From Bdellovibrionales bacterium Ga0074137 (GTDB lineage Bacteria; Bdellovibrionota; Bdellovibrionia; Bdellovibrionales; JAMPXM01): a DNA stretch of 64,000 bases. The notes under the pieces are model-generated. The model did no database searches. It worked only from the letters and a program-made list of their open reading frames with translations, and was not told where the DNA came from. The stretch covers positions 1 through 64,000 of the forward strand of contig LNDT01000032.1 of assembly GCA_001464715.1 (NCBI GenBank), read 5' to 3'. Of the stretch, positions 25,255 to 34,694 are shown piece after piece; positions within the stretch are counted from its first letter, which is position 1; each line of letters begins with the position of its first letter. The translations under genes were made by a program, and so were the position numbers.

Positions 25255-27501
25255 TTGCTCAACCAGCTTGCGCCGAAGGAATTTAAAAAACGAAAGAGAG
25301 AGATCGCACTGATCGTCGGTCTTTCAATTCTTTTCGTTGTGCTGACGCTGGTTGAATTTAAGCTGGTCGGCATTAGTCAGCAGCTTCCATTTGTTCACTC
25401 GATTTTTTTCTTTGGCCTCGTAAACTTTAATATCATTCTTCTTTTGCTTCTGTTTTTTCTCATTTTTCGAAACGTCGTAAAGGTTTTCGTCGAGAGCAGC
25501 GGGAAGATTGTCGGGAGTTCGCTCAAAGGGAAGTTGATCGCGGCTTTTGTTGCCTTCGCGTCCGTACCTACGGCGCTTATGTTTCTGGTTTCTGTTTTCT
25601 ACATCAATTCGAGTTTTGATAAGTGGTTCTCGGTGCGAATGGCGTCGGTTCTTAAGAATTCACTTGAGGTGAATCAAGAGTACGTTTTTTCGAGCAAGAA
25701 AAAGAATTTCCACTTCGCAAAGCTCATTGCTCAAGATCTTAAAAAAGACTCTTCAAAGCCCGCGTCCCGCATCGTGGACGCTGCACGCACAAGATTCAGC
25801 CTGGACGCGGTTGAATACTATCCAGGTGTTTTTGCCGCACGAGTCGTCTCGCTTTCAAGTGATGAAACGATTCCGATGATTCCGCCGGTCTCACTTGAAT
25901 TTTTGAGAAATGGGATTTCAGCGCGCGCGGAATCAAGCACCATCCACCACTTTGGTGAAGGAAATCTGGTGCGGGTCATTGTTCCAGTGGATCGGCGCTC
26001 CGAGCGCGGGGCTCTGGTCGTATCAACCTTTATTCCGATATCACTGATATCTAAGATCGATGACATTTCGGCGGCGCACGAGGAATTTCGAAACGTGAAT
26101 CCGCTCGAGTACCCGATCAAATCGATCTATCTCGTGATTCTCTCGTTGATGACCCTTGTTATTTTACTGTGCGCGACGTGGTTCGGATTCCACTTGGCGC
26201 GGGAACTTTCCATTCCGCTCGAGCTTTTGGGATCGGCGACAAAGCGAATTGCCAAAGGGGACTACCAGCCGGTCGGGATTCGCTCGGGCTCAAAAGAAGT
26301 GAACCATTTAGTTGCAAGCTTCAATCAGATGGTTGGGCACTTAGATCGGTCCAAGCGCGAAGTTCTTGAGGCCAACCGTAACCTCACTAGCACGCTGGAG
26401 CAGCTTGACGAACACAGCCGCTATGTTCAGGTCGTGCTTTCACATGTCACGACCGGCGTCGTTTCTGTCGATCAAGAAGAGCGAATTACAACAATCAATC
26501 AGCACGCGGCTCAGCTTCTGCAAATCGACGCCGATCGCTATGTTGGACTCGCCGTAAAGGATGTTCTAACGCCCGAGTACTACATTTTGTTTCAAGAGCT
26601 TTTGGCGCAAATGCGAACGCACGGCTTCGTGAATTTTCAGCGTGAACTTCGCATTGAACTCGAAGGGCGATCGATTCCGCTTCAAATGAATCTTGCGCTG
26701 CTTCAAGATGACCGCGGCCAGGATCTGGGAAAAGTTTTGGTCTTTGATGATCTGACGATGCTCCAAAATGCTCAGCGGGCTGCGGCATGGACCGAAGTCG
26801 CACGTCGAATTGCTCACGAGATCAAAAATCCGCTGACGCCGATCAAGCTTTCGGCTCAGCGTCTTGAGAAAAAATTCGGTGCACAGATTCAAGATCCGGC
26901 ATTTTCATCCTGCATCGGCATGATCATTCGCCAGACCGATGATCTCAAGCGACTCGTGAACGAGTTTTCTAATTTTGCAAGGCTTCCGCAAACCCGCACT
27001 GTGACGGCGTCGCTTTCGAAAGTCGTCGACGAAGCCGTTGTTATGTTTAGCGAAGCCCACCGAATGCATTTTACGGTCGATCAAGATTCCACTCTTCCAG
27101 AGTTTCGGTTCGATCCAGATCAAATTAAACGAGTTCTGATCAATTTGCTCGACAACGCCGTCGCGGCTGTCGCCGAAATTCCTGATCCACGCATTTCAGT
27201 TCGAACGCAGTTCGACAGCACGCTCAAATTGGTTCGAATATCCATCAATGATAACGGCGCAGGAATTCCGGTCCAGGATCGTGATCGCGTCTTTGAGCCT
27301 TATTTTTCCACCAAAGAGAGCGGAACCGGATTGGGCCTGGCGATCGTCCGGCGCATTGTGGAAGATCACAACGGTTTCATCCGGGCGCTGCCAAACGAAC
27401 CCCATGGAACTCGCATTCTTGTCGAGCTTCCGGTGACAGATCTCGATGCTGCGGCGTCTTTGGAACGCTCTGCGCTTCGCCAAGCCAACGGGCAATCTTG
27501 A
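25255..27501 (+). CDS. NtrY-like sensor histidine kinase
   Basis: 748 residues from a TTG placed four bases after GGGAG. Three membrane spans lie near 15-38, 46-71 and 94-118, an extracytoplasmic domain at about 120-285, and a fourth span near 288-314, followed by HAMP (about 316-370), PAS (about 385-490) and a kinase core: phospho-acceptor His521 in RRIAHEIKNPLTP, N-box NLLDNAVAAV, G1 NDNGAGIP and G2 GTGLGLAI. This is the NtrY layout; it phosphorylates the regulator encoded next. The N-terminal multi-span region followed by a periplasmic part suggests sensing at the membrane. Its signal is unknown; NtrYX pairs elsewhere respond to redox or nitrogen. Confidence 0.9.
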   Translation: MLNQLAPKEFKKRKREIALIVGLSILFVVLTLVEFKLVGISQQLPFVHSIFFFGLVNFNIILLLLLFFLIFRNVVKVFVESSGKIVGSSLKGKLIAAFVAFASVPTALMFLVSVFYINSSFDKWFSVRMASVLKNSLEVNQEYVFSSKKKNFHFAKLIAQDLKKDSSKPASRIVDAARTRFSLDAVEYYPGVFAARVVSLSSDETIPMIPPVSLEFLRNGISARAESSTIHHFGEGNLVRVIVPVDRRSERGALVVSTFIPISLISKIDDISAAHEEFRNVNPLEYPIKSIYLVILSLMTLVILLCATWFGFHLARELSIPLELLGSATKRIAKGDYQPVGIRSGSKEVNHLVASFNQMVGHLDRSKREVLEANRNLTSTLEQLDEHSRYVQVVLSHVTTGVVSVDQEERITTINQHAAQLLQIDADRYVGLAVKDVLTPEYYILFQELLAQMRTHGFVNFQRELRIELEGRSIPLQMNLALLQDDRGQDLGKVLVFDDLTMLQNAQRAAAWTEVARRIAHEIKNPLTPIKLSAQRLEKKFGAQIQDPAFSSCIGMIIRQTDDLKRLVNEFSNFARLPQTRTVTASLSKVVDEAVVMFSEAHRMHFTVDQDSTLPEFRFDPDQIKRVLINLLDNAVAAVAEIPDPRISVRTQFDSTLKLVRISINDNGAGIPVQDRDRVFEPYFSTKESGTGLGLAIVRRIVEDHNGFIRALPNEPHGTRILVELPVTDLDAAASLERSALRQANGQS

Positions 27502-27573
27502 AGTCCGAAGAGTCCGATGCTAGGATTCTAAGGACCTCCAGCCTCTGACTTCCGGTCTCGAAAGGACAATCTA

Positions 27574-28998
27574 GTGAGCTCTTCTTCGGCCCTCAGCGCA
27601 CCGGCCGGTGCGAAAATTCTTGTGATCGATGATGAATCAGCGATTCGAGAAGTCTTGTCGGCGAGCCTCGTTGATGAAGGCTACGAAGTTCGAACGGCGC
27701 GATCGGGGGATGAAGGGCTTCGTGTTCTTGAAGAATTTCGTCCTGCGATCGTCTACCTAGATATTTGGATGCCTGGTTCGATGGATGGCCTTGATGTTTT
27801 GAAAGAAGCTCGGCCGAAGTCGAACTTCTGCGAGTTTGTGATGATGTCGGGTCACGGAACCATTGAGACGGCTGTAAAAGCCGTCAAACTTGGCGCTTGG
27901 GACTTTGTCGAAAAACCGCTGTCGATCGACCGCATTTTAATTCTCGCAAAAAATATTTTGCAGGTCCAAAGCGAGCGCGGCGAAAAAAACGCCCTTCTCA
28001 ACAAACTTAGAAAAAATATCGCGATCGTCGGCGAAGCCGCGGCCATGATGAACTTAAAGCAGCTGATTGCTCGTGTCGCAGCGTCGAACTCGTGGGTTCT
28101 GATCACGGGTGAGAATGGAACGGGAAAAGAGCTTGTCGCTCAAAACATTCATTACCTGAGCTCAAGGGCCTCTCGACCCTTTGTCGACGTCAATTGCGCG
28201 GCGATCCCTGAAGACCTCATCGAAAGTGAACTTTTTGGTCACGAGAAGGGTGCCTTCACCGGTGCCGAGCGTGCTCGCAAAGGGAAGTTCGATCACGCCA
28301 ATGGAGGCACGATCTTCTTGGATGAAATCGGCGATATGAGTCTGAAAACTCAGGCGAAGATTTTGAGAATTCTCCAAGAAAAGCGTTTCACGCGCGTGGG
28401 CAGCGAAGACGCAATTGAAGTCGACGTTCGGGTCGTTGCGGCGACAAATAAAAATCTTGAGCTTGAAATTAAAGAGGGTCGATTTCGCGAAGACCTCTAC
28501 TATCGCCTCAACGTGATTCCTTGCCACGTCCCATCGCTTCGAGATCGCGTGGCCGATATTCCAGCGCTGGTTCAGCACTTCAGCGAACTCTTCGCTCGCG
28601 AAGGAGGATTTCGCCTCAAATCATTTTCAGAAGCTGCCATTGCCAAGCTTGTGGCTCACCTCTGGCCCGGCAATGTTCGTGAACTTCGAAATTTCATCGA
28701 ACGCGTTTATATTTTAACTCCGAGTGAGTTTGTCGACGTCCACGATCTTCGTTTCGCAGGACTTGCGAGCCTTTCTCGTGGCGAGATCGGAAGCGATTCT
28801 GGCGCTGACTCTGGAAGTGTCGATGAGATCGACAACTTCCGCGAAGCTCGCGCGAAGTTCGAAAAAGATTATCTGCTTCGAAAGATTTCCGAAAACAAAG
28901 GCAATATTTCGAAGACAGCGGAAGCGATAGGGCTCGAGCGAAGTTATTTGCACAGAAAAATCAAAGGCTACGGAATTGATGTTGAGGAGATTCTCTAA
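27574..28998 (+). CDS. NtrX-like sigma-54 response regulator
   Basis: 474 residues from GTG 27574 behind AAAGGAC. Receiver domain with acidic pocket DDE (19-21) and phospho-acceptor D63 (IVYLDIWMPG); AAA+ domain with Walker A GENGTGKE, full GAFTGA loop, Walker B GTIFLDEIGD and NFREDLYYRL-type finger (RFREDLYYRLN); and a C-terminal Fis helix-turn-helix (GNISKTAEAIGLERSYLHRKI). With GAFTGA intact it should activate sigma-54 promoters when phosphorylated by the kinase upstream. Its stop overlaps the proS start by one base (TAATG), linking regulation and housekeeping genes in one transcript. Confidence 0.92.
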   Translation: MSSSSALSAPAGAKILVIDDESAIREVLSASLVDEGYEVRTARSGDEGLRVLEEFRPAIVYLDIWMPGSMDGLDVLKEARPKSNFCEFVMMSGHGTIETAVKAVKLGAWDFVEKPLSIDRILILAKNILQVQSERGEKNALLNKLRKNIAIVGEAAAMMNLKQLIARVAASNSWVLITGENGTGKELVAQNIHYLSSRASRPFVDVNCAAIPEDLIESELFGHEKGAFTGAERARKGKFDHANGGTIFLDEIGDMSLKTQAKILRILQEKRFTRVGSEDAIEVDVRVVAATNKNLELEIKEGRFREDLYYRLNVIPCHVPSLRDRVADIPALVQHFSELFAREGGFRLKSFSEAAIAKLVAHLWPGNVRELRNFIERVYILTPSEFVDVHDLRFAGLASLSRGEIGSDSGADSGSVDEIDNFREARAKFEKDYLLRKISENKGNISKTAEAIGLERSYLHRKIKGYGIDVEEIL

Positions 28999-30779
28999 TG
29001 CGTTGGTCGAAAGCTCATCTTTTCACACTGAAGGACGCACCCAACGACGCCGAAATTCCAAGCCACAAACTGATGGCTCGTGCGGGGATGATAAAGAAAG
29101 TAGCGCCTGGCATTTATACGTACGGAAACTTGGCTCTGCGTGCGATTCGAAAGTTCGAGAAAATCATTCGTGAAGAGCTCGACAGTCGGGGAGCCCAAGA
29201 AGTTTTGATGCCGATGGTTCAGCCGGCCGAACTTTGGCAGGAAACGAATCGTTGGAAAGAAATGGGCGATGGGCTGTTGAAGTTCAAAAATCGCAACGGC
29301 CATGATTTCTGCTTGGGTGCAACCCACGAAGAGGTGATCACCGATTACATTCGCCATGATATCAAATCGTACCGAGATCTACCGGCCAACCTCTACCAAA
29401 TTCAAACGAAGTACCGCGACGAGATTCGCCCGCGTTTTGGGTTGATGCGGGGACGTGAATTTATCATGAAAGACGCTTACTCTTTCGACGCCGATGAGGC
29501 GGGAGCCTTGAAAAATTACGACCTCATGTACTCTGCCTACAAAGCGATTTTCGATCGCCTTGGGCTCAATTATCGAATCGTCGAAGCTGACGCCGGAAGT
29601 ATCGGCGGAAGTAAGACGAACGAGTTCCAAGTTCTGGCCGATGCTGGCGAAGATCATTTGATGGTCTGTGACACGTGTGACTTTGCGGCGAATGTCGAAG
29701 TTGCGCCGGCCCTTGGGCAAAATGCGAACGAAAAAGTGAAATCGCAGAAGCCCGCGCTGCTGGCGATGGAGGCCTTTGCCACCCCGGGCCTCAAGTCCAT
29801 CGGTACCCTTGCAAAATCGCTGGGAGTTCCAGAGCAGACGCTTGTGAAGACGATGTTCTTTTCGTTGAACATGGGAACCGATGCCAGCGATGTTTCTGTA
29901 AAACCCATAGCTGTTTGTCTTGCGGGCGACGACGAAGTGAATCCGATCAAACTTAAAAACGTATTGGGGCTTTCCAATCCACCGCGCCTTTTGACGGATC
30001 AAGAAGTCAAGCAAGCGACCGGCGCTTGGCCAGGCAGTTGCGGACCGGTGGGTCTTTCGTTTCCTGTTTATTTCGATGGAGCCATCCAGGACTTCACCAA
30101 TTTCGTCGTGGGTGCGAATCGCGATGCGGAACATTTAAAGAATGTAAACATCGACCGCGACTTTAAAGTGGCGAAGTTCGCAGACCTTCGAATGGCCAAA
30201 CCGGGCCATGCGTGTCCAAAATGTGCGAAGGAAAATCGCGAAGGTCATTACCAGTCATTTCGAGGTATCGAAGTCGGTCATGTGTTTTACCTAGGCACCA
30301 AATATTCGAAGTCGATGGGTGCAACCTACTTAACGGCCGACGGAACTCCAACGCCGATCGAAATGGGCTGCTACGGAATTGGAGTTTCTCGAACCATTCA
30401 GGCCGCCATCGAGCAATCTCACGATAAAGATGGCGTCGTGTGGCCCCACGGGATCGCACCGTTTGATGTGCACATCGCTGTCCTTGATCCCGACCAAGAA
30501 GAAGTGCGCCAATCTGCCGAAATTTTATACCGCGATCTTCAAGCTCACGGGCTTGATGTCTTGCTCGATGACCGAGACGAGCGAGCCGGCGTAAAATTTA
30601 AGGATGCCGATCTTTTAGGAATGCCACTTCGAGTGAACATAGGAGCACGCGGTCTTAAGGACGGTATCGTAGAAGTTTTGGTGCGAAAGACGCGGGCCCT
30701 TGAAAAAGTGAAGGCCGAAGAAGCGACCGAAAAAATCGCGGCGCTTCTTAAAGGTATTCGCCTCGGTGGGAAAGCGTGA
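28998..30779 (+). CDS. proS: Prolyl-tRNA synthetase
   Basis: 593 residues, the bacterial class II form. Motif 1 lies in QEVLMPMVQPAELW, motif 2 in FCLGATHEEVITD and RDEIRPRFGLMRGREFIMKDAYSF-type region (R-E-F at about 150), and motif 3 in GCYGIGVSRTIQAAIEQ. The long insertion between motifs 2 and 3 (about 225-405) is the editing domain that clears Ala-tRNA-Pro, with KTMFF and GSCGPVGL. The anticodon-binding domain is at the C-terminus. It charges tRNA-Pro. Its last four bases overlap pyrF. Confidence 0.97.
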   Translation: MRWSKAHLFTLKDAPNDAEIPSHKLMARAGMIKKVAPGIYTYGNLALRAIRKFEKIIREELDSRGAQEVLMPMVQPAELWQETNRWKEMGDGLLKFKNRNGHDFCLGATHEEVITDYIRHDIKSYRDLPANLYQIQTKYRDEIRPRFGLMRGREFIMKDAYSFDADEAGALKNYDLMYSAYKAIFDRLGLNYRIVEADAGSIGGSKTNEFQVLADAGEDHLMVCDTCDFAANVEVAPALGQNANEKVKSQKPALLAMEAFATPGLKSIGTLAKSLGVPEQTLVKTMFFSLNMGTDASDVSVKPIAVCLAGDDEVNPIKLKNVLGLSNPPRLLTDQEVKQATGAWPGSCGPVGLSFPVYFDGAIQDFTNFVVGANRDAEHLKNVNIDRDFKVAKFADLRMAKPGHACPKCAKENREGHYQSFRGIEVGHVFYLGTKYSKSMGATYLTADGTPTPIEMGCYGIGVSRTIQAAIEQSHDKDGVVWPHGIAPFDVHIAVLDPDQEEVRQSAEILYRDLQAHGLDVLLDDRDERAGVKFKDADLLGMPLRVNIGARGLKDGIVEVLVRKTRALEKVKAEEATEKIAALLKGIRLGGKA

Positions 30780-31492
30780 TCGATCGGTCTTTGGATCCCA
30801 GTCTCTTCGTCGCGCTCGATGTCGATAGCGCCAAAGAGGCCGAGCGGTTAGCCGACAGTCTCAGCGGACTTAGCCTAGGCTTTAAAATTGGCCCAAGGCT
30901 TATGCTCCGTGAAGGTGCAAAGCTTGTCGCCCAGATCGCCCGCAGCGGCCCAGTTTTCATCGACTGCAAGCACTTTGATATTCCCTCGACGATGGAGGCG
31001 GCCGTGCGTGCCGGATACGATGCGGGTGCGCAGTACTCGACGATTCACGCAATGTCCGGGCCCGAAGCGCTTTTGCAAATGTCACGGTTGCAAAGCGAGC
31101 TTCAGACAGAGCGACACTTCCGCATTCTTACCGTCACTGTGCTCACAAGTTTTTCAAGTGAAACGCTGCCGTATGGTCTTCGCGGACGAAATATCGGAGA
31201 TCTGGTCGAGGGCCTCGCAGAAGATTCGGGCAGCTTGTCGTCGTTCGTTTGTTCTCCTCACGAAGCGGCACGTTTGCGCCGAATTCTTCCGCACGCATTT
31301 TTAGTGACGCCAGGAGTTCGTCCGCTCGGATCGTCGCAGGGCGATCAGGTACGAATAGAGACGCCAATGGCAGCGGCGCAGACCGGCGCTTCCGCTTTGG
31401 TGGTGGGGCGGCCGATTTTAGAAGCTGCGAACCCGCGCGAGATGGCTCTAAAAATCGTCGAAGAATTTGAACGCCACCGCCCTCAGGCTTGA
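30776..31492 (+). CDS. pyrF: Orotidine 5'-phosphate decarboxylase
   Basis: 238 residues from GTG 30776. The catalytic D-x-K-x-x-D motif appears as FIDCKHFDIPSTM, the N-terminal strand as LFVALDVDSAKEAERL, and the phosphate-binding loop near GVRPLG and ALVVGRPIL. It decarboxylates OMP to UMP, the last step of pyrimidine synthesis, as a TIM-barrel dimer. It overlaps proS and the methyltransferase gene by four bases on each side (GTGA junctions), so the three genes are translationally coupled. Confidence 0.94.
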   Translation: MIDRSLDPSLFVALDVDSAKEAERLADSLSGLSLGFKIGPRLMLREGAKLVAQIARSGPVFIDCKHFDIPSTMEAAVRAGYDAGAQYSTIHAMSGPEALLQMSRLQSELQTERHFRILTVTVLTSFSSETLPYGLRGRNIGDLVEGLAEDSGSLSSFVCSPHEAARLRRILPHAFLVTPGVRPLGSSQGDQVRIETPMAAAQTGASALVVGRPILEAANPREMALKIVEEFERHRPQA

Positions 31493-32442
31493 GTGAAAGT
31501 GAAATCATGAAAAAATCAAAACGTCCAAGTTCAGGCCCCACGCGTTCAGGTTCAAAGTCTGCGACAGGGCGCTCTGCGCCCGTAAAAAATCATCGGCCTC
31601 TGACAAATCGGCCGCTTCGAGGCGCGCCTCCGTCTCGTCCCATAGAGGGGGGAAGGCCGTCGTCGGCGGCCGGATTTAATATTTCAGGAAAAGAGCGGCT
31701 CTCGCTGGGTATTCACTCTGTGCGTGAGGCCTTAAAAGTGCGGGGACGGGCCGTAAAAATCCTGGGCCTACGCGAAGATTTCGAGCGCGCACCGCAATTG
31801 AAAGAGCTCGCTCTCTTGGCTGACGAATTCAAAGTCCCGGTCAAAGCCCTCTCAGGAAAAGATCTCGACGCCTTGGGATCCGGACACCAAGGTGCCGTCG
31901 CCATTGTCACTGAGACGCCCGTTTTTGATATTGAAGCCGTTCGCGATCTCAAACGCTGCGTCTTGGTCGCGTGCGACGGCATTGAAGACCCTATGAATTT
32001 GGGTTCGATACTTAGGTCATCATGGCTTTTAGGAGCCAGCGCCGTGCTTCTTCCGCAAGACCGAAGTGTTTCGCTGACAACGTCGGCTGCAAAAGTCGCC
32101 AGCGGTGGCGCCGAGCATGTGCCGGTAGAAATTTGTTCGAACCTTCCTCGTCAGCTCGACATTTTGCGCGAGATGGGTTTTTGGGTTTTCGGACTTGCCG
32201 AAAAAGGAACCGGACTTCCATGGGACTTCAAACTTCCTGAAAAAATCGTTTGGGTTATCGGGTCCGAGTCGTCGGGTCTGAGGGTTACTGTCGAGCGAGT
32301 TTGCGATGAGTTGGTTAGACTTCCTCAAGTTCCCGGTGGATCAAGCTTCAATGCGGCTGTTTCGGCGTCGATGGCGCTTTATGAATCGGCACGTCAGCAT
32401 GGCCTTAAAGACGACGCTGAAATTCCACCGTCCCTCCTGTGA
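31489..32442 (+). CDS. SpoU-family 2'-O-ribose RNA methyltransferase (RlmB/TrmH type)
   Basis: 317 residues from GTG 31489; the ATG six codons on (31507) is possible. Residues 1-65 are a disordered Arg/Ser/Pro-rich extension. A substrate-binding domain begins at about GIHSVREALKVRG, then the SPOUT fold: motif 1 GIEDPMNLGSILRSSWLLGA, motif 2 ASGGAEHVPV, motif 3 with WVIGSESSGL and VPGGSSFNAAVSASMALYE. The fold resembles RlmB (23S G2251) most closely, but tRNA members look similar, so no symbol is given. End of the ntrYX-proS-pyrF string. Confidence 0.88.
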   Translation: MSESEIMKKSKRPSSGPTRSGSKSATGRSAPVKNHRPLTNRPLRGAPPSRPIEGGRPSSAAGFNISGKERLSLGIHSVREALKVRGRAVKILGLREDFERAPQLKELALLADEFKVPVKALSGKDLDALGSGHQGAVAIVTETPVFDIEAVRDLKRCVLVACDGIEDPMNLGSILRSSWLLGASAVLLPQDRSVSLTTSAAKVASGGAEHVPVEICSNLPRQLDILREMGFWVFGLAEKGTGLPWDFKLPEKIVWVIGSESSGLRVTVERVCDELVRLPQVPGGSSFNAAVSASMALYESARQHGLKDDAEIPPSLL

Positions 32443-32477
32443 CCACGTAGCGGTTACAGGCGCACTTGGTTTTTTTG
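32436..32477 (+). terminator. Possible weak terminator after the methyltransferase gene
   Basis: CCTGTGACC and GGTTACAGG (32436-32460) pair with one G-T, but the T-run (TTTTTTT) begins nine bases later, which weakens the call. The stem starts inside the end of the coding region. Confidence 0.35.
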
Positions 32478-32571
32478 TAAAAGTTCACAATCACGAAAGT
32501 TTTTCCGCGGAGATTGTGACCATCCGTTGCGTTTCAGTTTGTTCTCGCTTCGAAGTGCTGTAGGCGACCCT

Positions 32572-33828
32572 ATGGCAAACTTATTTTCAAACTATCGGCT
32601 GTCGTCACTGCAAGTTTTCGTAGCAAGCGTCCTAACTACTATTTTTGTGGGCTCCGTGGCTTTGGCCCGGCCGGCAGAACCCGCAAAACTTGATCCCGTT
32701 AAAGACGCCGCGTTCATCTCGACATTGGGTCTTTCCACAAACGCTTGGACAGATGAAATCATAAATATCCTGGTCATCGGCCAAGATGGCGTCGTCGCCG
32801 ACAAAAAAAACCCACGCTACAAACGCCCGAACGGAGAAGTCGTCGCGAATCTTGCGTCTCATGCTGACGGCAATATGCTTTTGTCCTTCAATAAGAGCAC
32901 CGGCCAAATTTCGATTTTGTCACTCTATCGTGGCTACCTCGTACACGACGAACATTGGGTGGATGTCGAAGGTGCCCCCGAGGCCTCTTCCTCCGAGGTT
33001 CTGACACCTCGCTATTTGGCCAACTACTACCGTATCGCCGGACGAGCTAAATATCTCAGCTACGCGCGGTCGGTATTTGACGCTTTCATCCGTGCGCGAA
33101 AACTTGAAAAACAGTTCTTCGCCACCGATGCGGCTGGTGTCGCATCAAATGAGCTTCGCATCCATGGACTTGTGGAGACAGGCTTTAGCGGTTTCAAAGT
33201 CGCCATGGGGCAGTTTGTTGAGTCGTTCAGCTCTTCGGCGCGCGTCGCCTGGGCGCTTCGCGGTCACGCAGGAACTTTGTTCGAAATTTTTCGAAATCGA
33301 GACGCGCTAATGACTGCGCTTCGAGAGCAAGAAGGCTTTCAAGCGATGACCGATACGAGAAAGGCGGATGTCGAGGGAGACCCCGAACGAGCAATCCTTG
33401 GTTCTCTGCGCGAACGCCAGCGCTATGCGGGCGGAGGATATCAGCGCGCTTTCAATCACGCGAAGTTTATCACTTACGTGATGGGACTTGTCGCCTATAC
33501 AATGGCTGAGGCCGAAGTTCCTGACTTTCTAAAAGAGCCCGCCATCGACAAAACGTTTGAAACTTTCAGTCGAACGTTTTCGCTTTCCACTTTTGACAAA
33601 AATTTGCGATTGCGCGACCGCAAACTTCATCTTCTCGCTCGCGCCGGATTCCAGCGCGGTGAATCTCCAATTTACGTCATTCAAATTGGGACCAGCGTCA
33701 CCAATTACGCTGTCTATCAAGGGGGAAAGTACTCTGCCGTCGGCGTCACGGGCTTTCTGGCCGGAGTTGATCCCAAAGTTCAGCTGATACCAAAGCCGAA
33801 CGATTGCCCTGCCTGCCGCGCACGATAG
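32572..33828 (+). CDS. Exported LytR-CpsA-Psr-like protein, divergent
   Basis: 418 residues from ATG 32572; a TTG 45 bases upstream is also open. A signal peptide or anchor covers about 12-32. Several LCP-domain landmarks occur in order: INILVIGQDG at 64-73, HADGNMLLSFNKSTGQISI near 97-115 (as in the D-x-M-L-L-S-I-N segment of the family), GLVETGFSGFKVAMGQF near 199 and RERQRYAGGGYQR near 281-293 (matching the R-x-R-x...-G-G-D-x-x-R segment). The family P-R-D-T is replaced by Y-R-G-Y. LCP enzymes attach glycopolymers to cell wall; activity here is uncertain. Between an rRNA methyltransferase and the tRNA operon. Confidence 0.5.
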   Translation: MANLFSNYRLSSLQVFVASVLTTIFVGSVALARPAEPAKLDPVKDAAFISTLGLSTNAWTDEIINILVIGQDGVVADKKNPRYKRPNGEVVANLASHADGNMLLSFNKSTGQISILSLYRGYLVHDEHWVDVEGAPEASSSEVLTPRYLANYYRIAGRAKYLSYARSVFDAFIRARKLEKQFFATDAAGVASNELRIHGLVETGFSGFKVAMGQFVESFSSSARVAWALRGHAGTLFEIFRNRDALMTALREQEGFQAMTDTRKADVEGDPERAILGSLRERQRYAGGGYQRAFNHAKFITYVMGLVAYTMAEAEVPDFLKEPAIDKTFETFSRTFSLSTFDKNLRLRDRKLHLLARAGFQRGESPIYVIQIGTSVTNYAVYQGGKYSAVGVTGFLAGVDPKVQLIPKPNDCPACRAR

Positions 33829-33925
33829 AAGGCTTTGGCGTTCTCCGCTTTCAAACGGTGCTCTCCACGCGGTGCTCAAGGACAGGGCACCAGTTCGGTC
33901 ATCATAGCTCGCAAAAACAAAGTCT

Positions 33926-33955
33926 TTGACTCGGTTCTTCAAGCTCCTCTAAATG
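33926..33955 (+). promoter_or_regulatory. Candidate promoter of the tRNA-tuf operon
   Basis: TTGACT (33926-33931) and TAAATG (33950-33955) are spaced by 18 bases, and the first tRNA begins 26 bases after. The -35 is good, the -10 poor (3 of 6). Confidence 0.4.
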
Positions 33956-33981
33956 GTCAGTTCGTTCTTTCTCTGGTTCGT

Positions 33982-34057
33982 GCTGGTTTAGCTCAATTGG
34001 TAGAGCAGCTGATTTGTAATCAGCAGGTTGCGGGTTCGAGTCCCATAACCAGCTCCA
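33982..34057 (+). tRNA. tRNA-Thr, anticodon TGT
   Basis: 76 bases including encoded CCA. Acceptor GCTGGTT/AACCAGC, anticodon stem GCTGA/TCAGC with loop TTTGTAA, T-loop GGTTCGAGTCC. First of four tRNAs in the classical thr-tyr-gly-thr-tuf order. Confidence 0.97.
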
Positions 34058-34174
34058 TTTTTTCTTATCATTGCGTATGAGAAAATGGTTTCCCTGATCG
34101 AAGGGCCGATCCGGAAGAGCGAAAGTCGAGACGAACCGCGGCTCGATTTTTTGTTTTTAAGCGTAGGCTTGAGC

Positions 34175-34259
34175 GGAGAGGTACCCAAGTGGCCAACGGG
34201 GGAAGACTGTAAATCTTCTGGCTCTGCCTTCGCAGGTTCGAATCCTGCCCTCTCCACCA
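34175..34259 (+). tRNA. tRNA-Tyr, anticodon GTA
   Basis: 85 bases including CCA, with the long class II variable arm. Acceptor GGAGAGG/CCTCTCC, anticodon stem GAAGA/TCTTC with loop CTGTAAA. Confidence 0.97.
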
Positions 34260-34331
34260 CTTTTGGGCGCGCTGAAGACAAAGTATCGCTGCGGGTTTGG
34301 GTTCGGTTTTTTTGACGAGGATTTGGAACGG

Positions 34332-34408
34332 GCGGGAGTAGCTCAATTGGCTAGAGTATCAGCCTTCCAAGCTGAGGGTTGCGGGTTCGAGACCCGTCTC
34401 CCGCTCCA
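34332..34408 (+). tRNA. tRNA-Gly, anticodon TCC
   Basis: 77 bases including CCA. Acceptor GCGGGAG/CTCCCGC, anticodon stem TCAGC/GCTGA with loop CTTCCAA. Confidence 0.97.
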
Positions 34409-34426
34409 ATTTTCCTCGTCGGACTG

Positions 34427-34614
34427 TCTGTGTCGCAAGAGCCTCTGGCTCTTGCTGCTTTCGGTGCCAGGCACCGAAAGATTGATCTGTGTCGCAAGAG
34501 CCTCTGGCTCTTGCTGCTTTCGGTGCCAGGCACCGAAAGATTTGGTCTGTGTCGCAAGAGCCTCTGGCTCTTGCTGCTTTTAGTGCCGGGCACTAAAAGA
34601 TTTGGTTTGTGTCG
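34427..34614 (+). repeat. Three tandem double-hairpin units between tRNA-Gly and tRNA-Thr
   Basis: Units begin at 34427, 34486 and 34546 (period 59-60), with the start of a fourth ending at 34614. Each carries hairpin A (GCAAGAGCC-TCT-GGCTCTTGC) and hairpin B (CTTTCGGTGCC-A-GGCACCGAAAG). In unit 3 hairpin B reads CTTTTAGTGCC-G-GGCACTAAAAG: both arms changed together so pairing is kept. A related unit follows tuf at 36277. Confidence 0.9.
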
Positions 34615-34619
34615 TCTTG

Positions 34620-34694
34620 GCCCGTGTGGCTCAGTGGTAGAGCACGCCCTTGGTAAGGGCGAGATCGAGAGTTCGATTCCCTCCACGGGCTCCA
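34620..34694 (+). tRNA. tRNA-Thr, anticodon GGT
   Basis: 75 bases including CCA. Acceptor GCCCGTG/CACGGGC, anticodon stem CGCCC/GGGCG with loop TTGGTAA. Last tRNA before tuf. Confidence 0.97.

Noticed and set aside
34427-34614. Possible CRISPR array
   Set aside because: The units are continuous tandem repeats without unique spacers and lie between tRNA genes; no cas gene is near.
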